DNA of 64,000 nucleotides from Rhinopomastus cyanomelas (taxonomy: Eukaryota > Chordata > Aves > Bucerotiformes > Rhinopomastidae), in the NCBI GenBank assembly GCA_013400115.1, contig VXBP01003652.1, forward strand, positions 753,303 through 817,302, written 5' to 3'. Below the pieces are notes generated by a model, which did no database searches, had not been told where the DNA came from, and saw only the letters and a list, made by a program, of their open reading frames with translations. Made by a program: the position numbers and the translations under genes. Below, in pieces: positions 59,616 through 64,000 of this stretch. Within the stretch, counting starts at the first letter, position 1. Every line of letters begins with the position of its first letter.

Positions 59616-60455
59616 TAGAATCATAGAAGCATTAGGGATTGGAAGGGACCTCGAAAGATCATCTAGTCCAATCCCCCTGCCACAGCAGGATCACCTAGAC
59701 CAAGTCACACAGGAACATATCCAGGCAGGTTTTAAATGTCTCCAGAGAAGCAGACTCCACAACTGCCCTGGGCAGCCCCTTCTAGTGCTCTGTCACCCTC
59801 ACCGGGAAGAAGTTCCTTCTGATACTTATATTGAACCTCCTATGTTCCAGTTCACACCTATTGCCCCTTGTCCCATCACTAGATGACATTGAGAAGAGCC
59901 TGTCTCCATCGTCCTGACACCCACCCCTCAAATATTTATAGACATTAATAAGGTCATCCCTCAGACTCCTCTTCTCCAAGCATCATCCAGATACAGCTCC
60001 CACAGCCTCTCCTCATAAGGGAGGTGCTCCACCTCCTTCATCATCCTCGTTGCTCTACACTGGACTCCCACCAGCAGCTCCAAGTCCCTCTTGAACTGAG
60101 AGGCCCAGAACTGGACACAATACTCCAGCTGTACTCTCACCAGTGCAGAGTAGGGGGGAGGAGAACCTCTCTTGATCTGCTAACCACCCCACTTCTGATC
60201 CACCCCAGGATGCTGTTGGCCCTCTTGGCCACAAGGGCACATTGCTGGCTCATGGCCATCCTGCTGTCCACCAGGAACCCCAAGTCCCTTTCTCCTACAC
60301 TGCTCTCCAACAGGTCAGTCCCCAGCCTATACTGGTACCTGGGGTTGTTCTTGCCCAGATGCAAGGCTCTACGCTTGCCCTTGTTATAGCTCATTAACTT
60401 GCTCTCTGCCCAGCTTTCCAGCCTGTCCAGGTCCTGCTGAATGGCAGCACAACCT
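59616..60455 (-). mobile_element. Longest CR1 fragment, group A, about 840 bp
   Basis: From TAGAATCATAGAAGCATTAG through the 3' UTR and well into ORF2. The minus-strand frame at 60137-60487 includes QQDLDRLESWAESKLMSYNK, LHLGKNNPRYQYRLGTDLLE and GERDLGFLVDSRMAMSQQCA, the region downstream of the reverse-transcriptase catalytic core. Frames are broken downstream at about 60,130 and 59,980. No endonuclease or catalytic YADD region remains, so it cannot move by itself. Confidence 0.96.
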
Positions 60456-62371
60456 GCTATAGGGGTTTTGCAGATTAACCTCCCCACTCAAAGTTCATTG
60501 GCACCAAAATGCAGCCATTCCTGAAGTGCAAAAGAGTGGCAGCTGAATAATGCAGAGCAACACCGTGCAAGAACTCAAGCGAGGAATCTTGTGCAGAGAT
60601 AAAAATGCAGGGGCAAGGTTCAGAGTGAGAGAGCTCAGTTACTCCAGCCAGAACAGCTTCACGCAGGCTAATAACCCGCCTTACAAAGTTGTTGCTGAAC
60701 TGCTCAAATACTACAAACAGGCATCGCGAGTGCACTTCAGCTCCGTGTCTCATCCTGCTGCTAGCATCTCCCAGAGCTTGGTGCCTCCAATCTAATACCA
60801 CTGCGCTAATCCAATATTGATTCTAAGGGAGCAGCGCTTCTGAGCCACCCGAGCAAAGTTTTGCAGCACAGACGGTTTCCACTGAGATCTGTCCTCAAGC
60901 CAGCAGTCCTGTTGGTTTGTGAGAGCTGCAAATATCATGTTGCAAGGTGATGCGGGTGCAGCCCGTCGCTTTGGCTGTTTCACCCTCATCCTCCGCACAA
61001 TTTAGCTCGGATATCAGAGAAGTGCTGCAGGCAAGGGAACTGCCTCAGATAGTTCTCCTGGGTTTTTTCCTACTGCTAAAAAAAGGCAGTTTGCCATGCT
61101 TACCCCTCATTCTCAGCACTGTTTGATATCAGTTAGCTGCCATTAGGGTTAGGGATGGGGAGTAGGTGTCACTTTAATCCTCTTCCTTGGATGCTTGTGC
61201 CTGGGTGGGGTTGACATTCAGTCACCTCATTCACATCAGCTCACTGATGCTCCTTGAGGGTTTGTTCAGCAGTGCCCATCACTATAGGCTATGAGCTCTG
61301 AACAAGCCTCAGTCCATCTACTGCAGAGAGGATGTCCTGTGTCATCTGGAGATGGAGAGGTTGCTCATGTACAGCAAGTCAAGCTCCTGAGAGAGGGAGA
61401 AGGTACCACTGAGGCTGTGTTCACTCACCAGGTGACTCCAGGTATTCCTTGGTTGGACTCTGCTTCCCTCAAAATTCTCTCTTGAGTATTGAACTCTAAT
61501 CAGATTAGTTTAACTGCCAGACAACAAGGAACAACAGTACATCTGAAGTCACAAAGCCTTCCAGAACTTAGCCCACGTGAAGCAGATACTTTTCAAAAGG
61601 GGAAAACAGGGTTGCAAAGGAGGTTTCTCAGCCGAAAAACAAGAGGACAGCAGAATGGAGAAGATAGTCTAGAGAACACAGCTTGAACACAGGGGGTTTG
61701 TCTGAGTGGAGCAGTTTCTTGTAATTTCACTGGAAAGGCATTTTACTCTGAAAATGAAACCTAGACAGGATGTTACTGATGGTCTACATCTTACTTTCAA
61801 TAAATGATGAACCTTCATGTCCCATGAAATATGAAAGTAGAAAGCTGCATCCTATTACACTCGGCAAAGGTGTTTTCCCCCCCCTTTTTGTTTAAACATA
61901 TTCATTATCAAAGGTATAGTGCCCTTGAGAAGTTCAGGCAGTTGCTTGTATTGCTGTGCAAGGAATTTAAGATACTTACTGAAGTTTGTACCAACAATGA
62001 TACAGAGACGCGTAGCGCGTCTTTCAAGACCCCTGATCCATCTATTCAGGGCTGACACTTCAGCTGTAAAGAGACATCCTTGTCAAACTCCTTACATATT
62101 GCATATACAATGAGATAGCTCTTCATTTCCAGCACACTGCTTGCAGGAGTTGGAATTTAAAGCAGAAGTACTCCAGACCTCCTATTTCAGATTCTTGTGG
62201 CTCCACGTGTGGAAATCACATTGGCAATAATGGAAGTTCAGCATTTACATCGAACACAGGGTACGTGAGAGGGCAGGAGAACAGCCTGATGAGAAAGAAC
62301 CTGGCTTCAGAAAGTGTTAGTGTGCCACGAGACTGGGGGAGTGGGTGAAGGGATGAGACCTGGTTGGGATC
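60456..62371. other. Unique upstream sequence (about 1.9 kb)
   Basis: Open frames on both strands at 60475-60801 resemble no known protein. A C run (CCCCCCCC) occurs near 61,876. Nothing else recognised. Confidence 0.45.
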
Positions 62372-63178
62372 AGAGAATCACAGAACGTTAGGGATTGGAA
62401 GGGACTTCAGAAGATCGTCTAGTCCAATCCCCCCTGACAGAACAGGATCACCTAGATCCAGTCACACAGGAACATGGTCAGGTGGGTTTTAAACATCTCC
62501 AGAGAAGGGGATTCCATGACTCCCCAGGGCAACCCCTTCCAGGGCTCTGTCACCCTCACTGAGAAGAAGGTCCTTCTCATGTTGATGGGGAACCTCCTCT
62601 GTTCCAGCTCACACCCATTGCCCCTTGTCCTATCATTAGGTGGCCCTGAGCAGAGCCTGGCTCCATCCTCCTGACACCCACCCTTCACATATTTATCAAC
62701 ACGAATGAGGTCACTCCTCAGGCTCCTTTTCTCTAAGCTGAAGAGACCCAGCTCCCTCAGCCTTTCCTCATCAGGGAGATGTTCCACTCCATTGTCTTCG
62801 CAGCTCTGCGCCAACTCTCTCCAGCAGTTCCGTGTTCCTTCTGGAACTGAGTGGGCCAGAACTGGATGCAAGATTCCAGCTGCAGTCTCACCAGGGTAGA
62901 GTAGAGAGGGAGAAGAACCTCTCTCAGTCTGCTAACCACCCCTCTTCTGATCCACCCCAGGATGCCATTGACCTTCTTGGCCACAAGGGCTCATTGCTGG
63001 CTCGTGGCCATCCTGCTGTAGACCAGGAACCCCAGGTCCCTTTCTCCTACACTGCTCTCCAACAGGTCAGTCCCCAGCCTGTACTGGTACCTGGGGTTAT
63101 TCTTGCCCAGACTCCACACTGCCCTTGCTATAGTTCATTCAATGTCTCCCCACCCAACTCTCCAGCCTGCCCAGCACA
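62372..63178 (-). mobile_element. Long CR1 fragment, group A, about 800 bp
   Basis: From AGAGAATCACAGAACGTTAG to the part encoding the region downstream of the RT core. The 139-codon minus-strand frame at 62452-62871 contains GVEHLPDEERLRELGLFSLE, GGCQEDGARLCSGPPNDRTR and RRFPINMRRTFFSVRVTEPW, and ends with the natural C-terminus FLCDWI. A second frame at 62757-62984 (KKVNGILGWIRRGVVSRLRE) joins it after a frameshift near 62,810-62,870. Confidence 0.96.
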
Positions 63179-63876
63179 GGCAGGAGAATAGCACCACATC
63201 CCCACACATCCTTTCTTCTTTGTCTCGCTGCTCAGCGCTGACACCAGGGCAAAATAAACAGATTTGTATCTGCCACAAAGACCTCCAACACCAAAGAGAG
63301 AAAACTATCCCAAACCGCTGATCTCTGAAAGTCAGTGAGAGTCATAAGATTCAGTTCAGCCCCTCGATCCATGCTAATGGTTTCATCTTGTGATTCCTCT
63401 TTACCTTTTACACCTCCTACTTTCGCTATTATCGTATTTCACTAACACTTTTGCTAACTCCTTCCCGCCCTTCAGATTTCTATGCCACGGAATATTCTGG
63501 GTTTTAATATGCATGATACCCTCACACACGTGGTTGAAAAGCAGGAGGAATTATTTAGCTTCTCAAAAATAGCACCAATCACTATTAGCCAGATGATGGT
63601 CTGTGATGTGTGGTCAAGAATGGACGGCGTAAGTATCCTTCGGTAGCTTATAACCCAGGAAATGAAGTTACTAGGAGCTGATGCCTAAGCTGGCAGGAAG
63701 GTTTCTCCTACGATTACTTATTTCAAAGGGAAGTGCAGACACCAGTCATGCCGGGTGCTGGAATTGCTCCACCTTTGTGCCAGCTTTGTCTGTCACAATC
63801 TCACTGGCAGTCAAATAAAATAATATGAAGATGGCTGTCAATTCATTTTCTAAATTGGCTTATTTAATATAACTTG
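63179..63876. other. Unique upstream sequence
   Basis: Nothing recognised. Confidence 0.5.
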
Positions 63877-64000
63877 CTGCCCAGGGGAGTTGTGGAGTCT
63901 CCTTCTCTGGAGATGTTTAAAACCCATCTGACGTGTCCCTGTGCAACTGGATCTAGGGGATCCTGCTGTGGCAGGGGGATTGGACTGGATGATCTTTCGA
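63877..64000 (+). mobile_element. CR1 fragment, group A, cut by window edge
   Basis: From GCTGCCCAGGGGAGTTGTGG to GACTGGATGATCTTTCGA at position 64000. The 3' terminus should follow just outside the window. Confidence 0.93.

Noticed and set aside
60475..60801. Open frames on both strands upstream of the long CR1
   Set aside because: Neither translation resembles a known protein. Mutually overlapping frames on opposite strands suggest chance.
1129..64000. Interpreting the repeated ~100-300 bp units as an LTR or viral family
   Set aside because: The octamer-repeat 3' ends, variable 5' truncation and reverse-transcriptase C-terminal motifs identify CR1 non-LTR retrotransposons. I saw no TG...CA LTR pairs or primer-binding sites.
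42115..64000. A divergent protein-coding gene such as NTNG2 upstream of MED27
   Set aside because: None of the frames I read resembles netrin-G2 or any other known protein. Only CR1 remnants are coding-like there.
1..64000. CRISPR arrays, bacterial operons or similar systems
   Set aside because: The window is vertebrate nuclear DNA with spliced exons and avian retrotransposons. The regularly recurring sequences are dispersed CR1 copies, not spaced direct repeats.

Overview
The window looks like nuclear DNA from a bird. Two things support this: three coding exons of a vertebrate gene, MED27, lie on the minus strand, and the rest is crowded with 5'-truncated CR1 non-LTR retrotransposons, the dominant interspersed repeat of bird genomes. 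I marked about 45 CR1 pieces by eye. By hand summation they cover roughly 12 kb, close to one fifth of the window. That is far above a chicken-like load and closer to what is known for woodpeckers and their relatives, so a piciform or bucerotiform bird is a reasonable guess, not a proof.

Layout: positions 1 to about 41,990 hold the 5' half of MED27, transcribed right to left. Exon 1 (41693-41898) sits in a GC- and CpG-rich promoter island at about 41,670-42,115. Exon 2 is 38666-38810 and exon 3 is 755-885. Splice sites and reading phase fit exactly at both internal junctions. Together they encode residues 1-160 plus two bases of codon 161, about half of the roughly 311-residue Mediator subunit. 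The remaining exons lie beyond the left edge. Intron 1 is about 2.9 kb and intron 2 about 37.8 kb. Intron 2 contains most of the CR1 copies, in both orientations. From about 42,120 to 64,000 the sequence is the region upstream of MED27, with no recognised gene. In mammals NTNG2 lies on that side of MED27, but no NTNG2 exon was seen here.

The CR1 copies fall into several visible groups. The most numerous, called group A here, ends in GTTCTGTGATTCTGTGA (or the reverse complement, followed by CATTAGGGATTGGAAGGGAC). Group B ends with CTGAATGATTCTATGATTCT. Several more diverged, older-looking groups are also present. Most copies keep only the 3' 80-560 bp. The two longest (59616-60455 and 62372-63178) extend further into the reverse-transcriptase ORF. 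All are defective fragments.

The promoter carries a ZNF143/THAP11-like motif, a GC box and a YY1-like motif overlapping the start codon, and no obvious TATA box, which fits a housekeeping Mediator gene. I recognised no tRNA, rRNA, CRISPR or complete transposon. I found no convincing undescribed system. The more interesting signals are the CR1 load, some CR1 rearrangement footprints, the promoter motifs, and a few repeat-free homeodomain-site-rich stretches that could be conserved enhancers.
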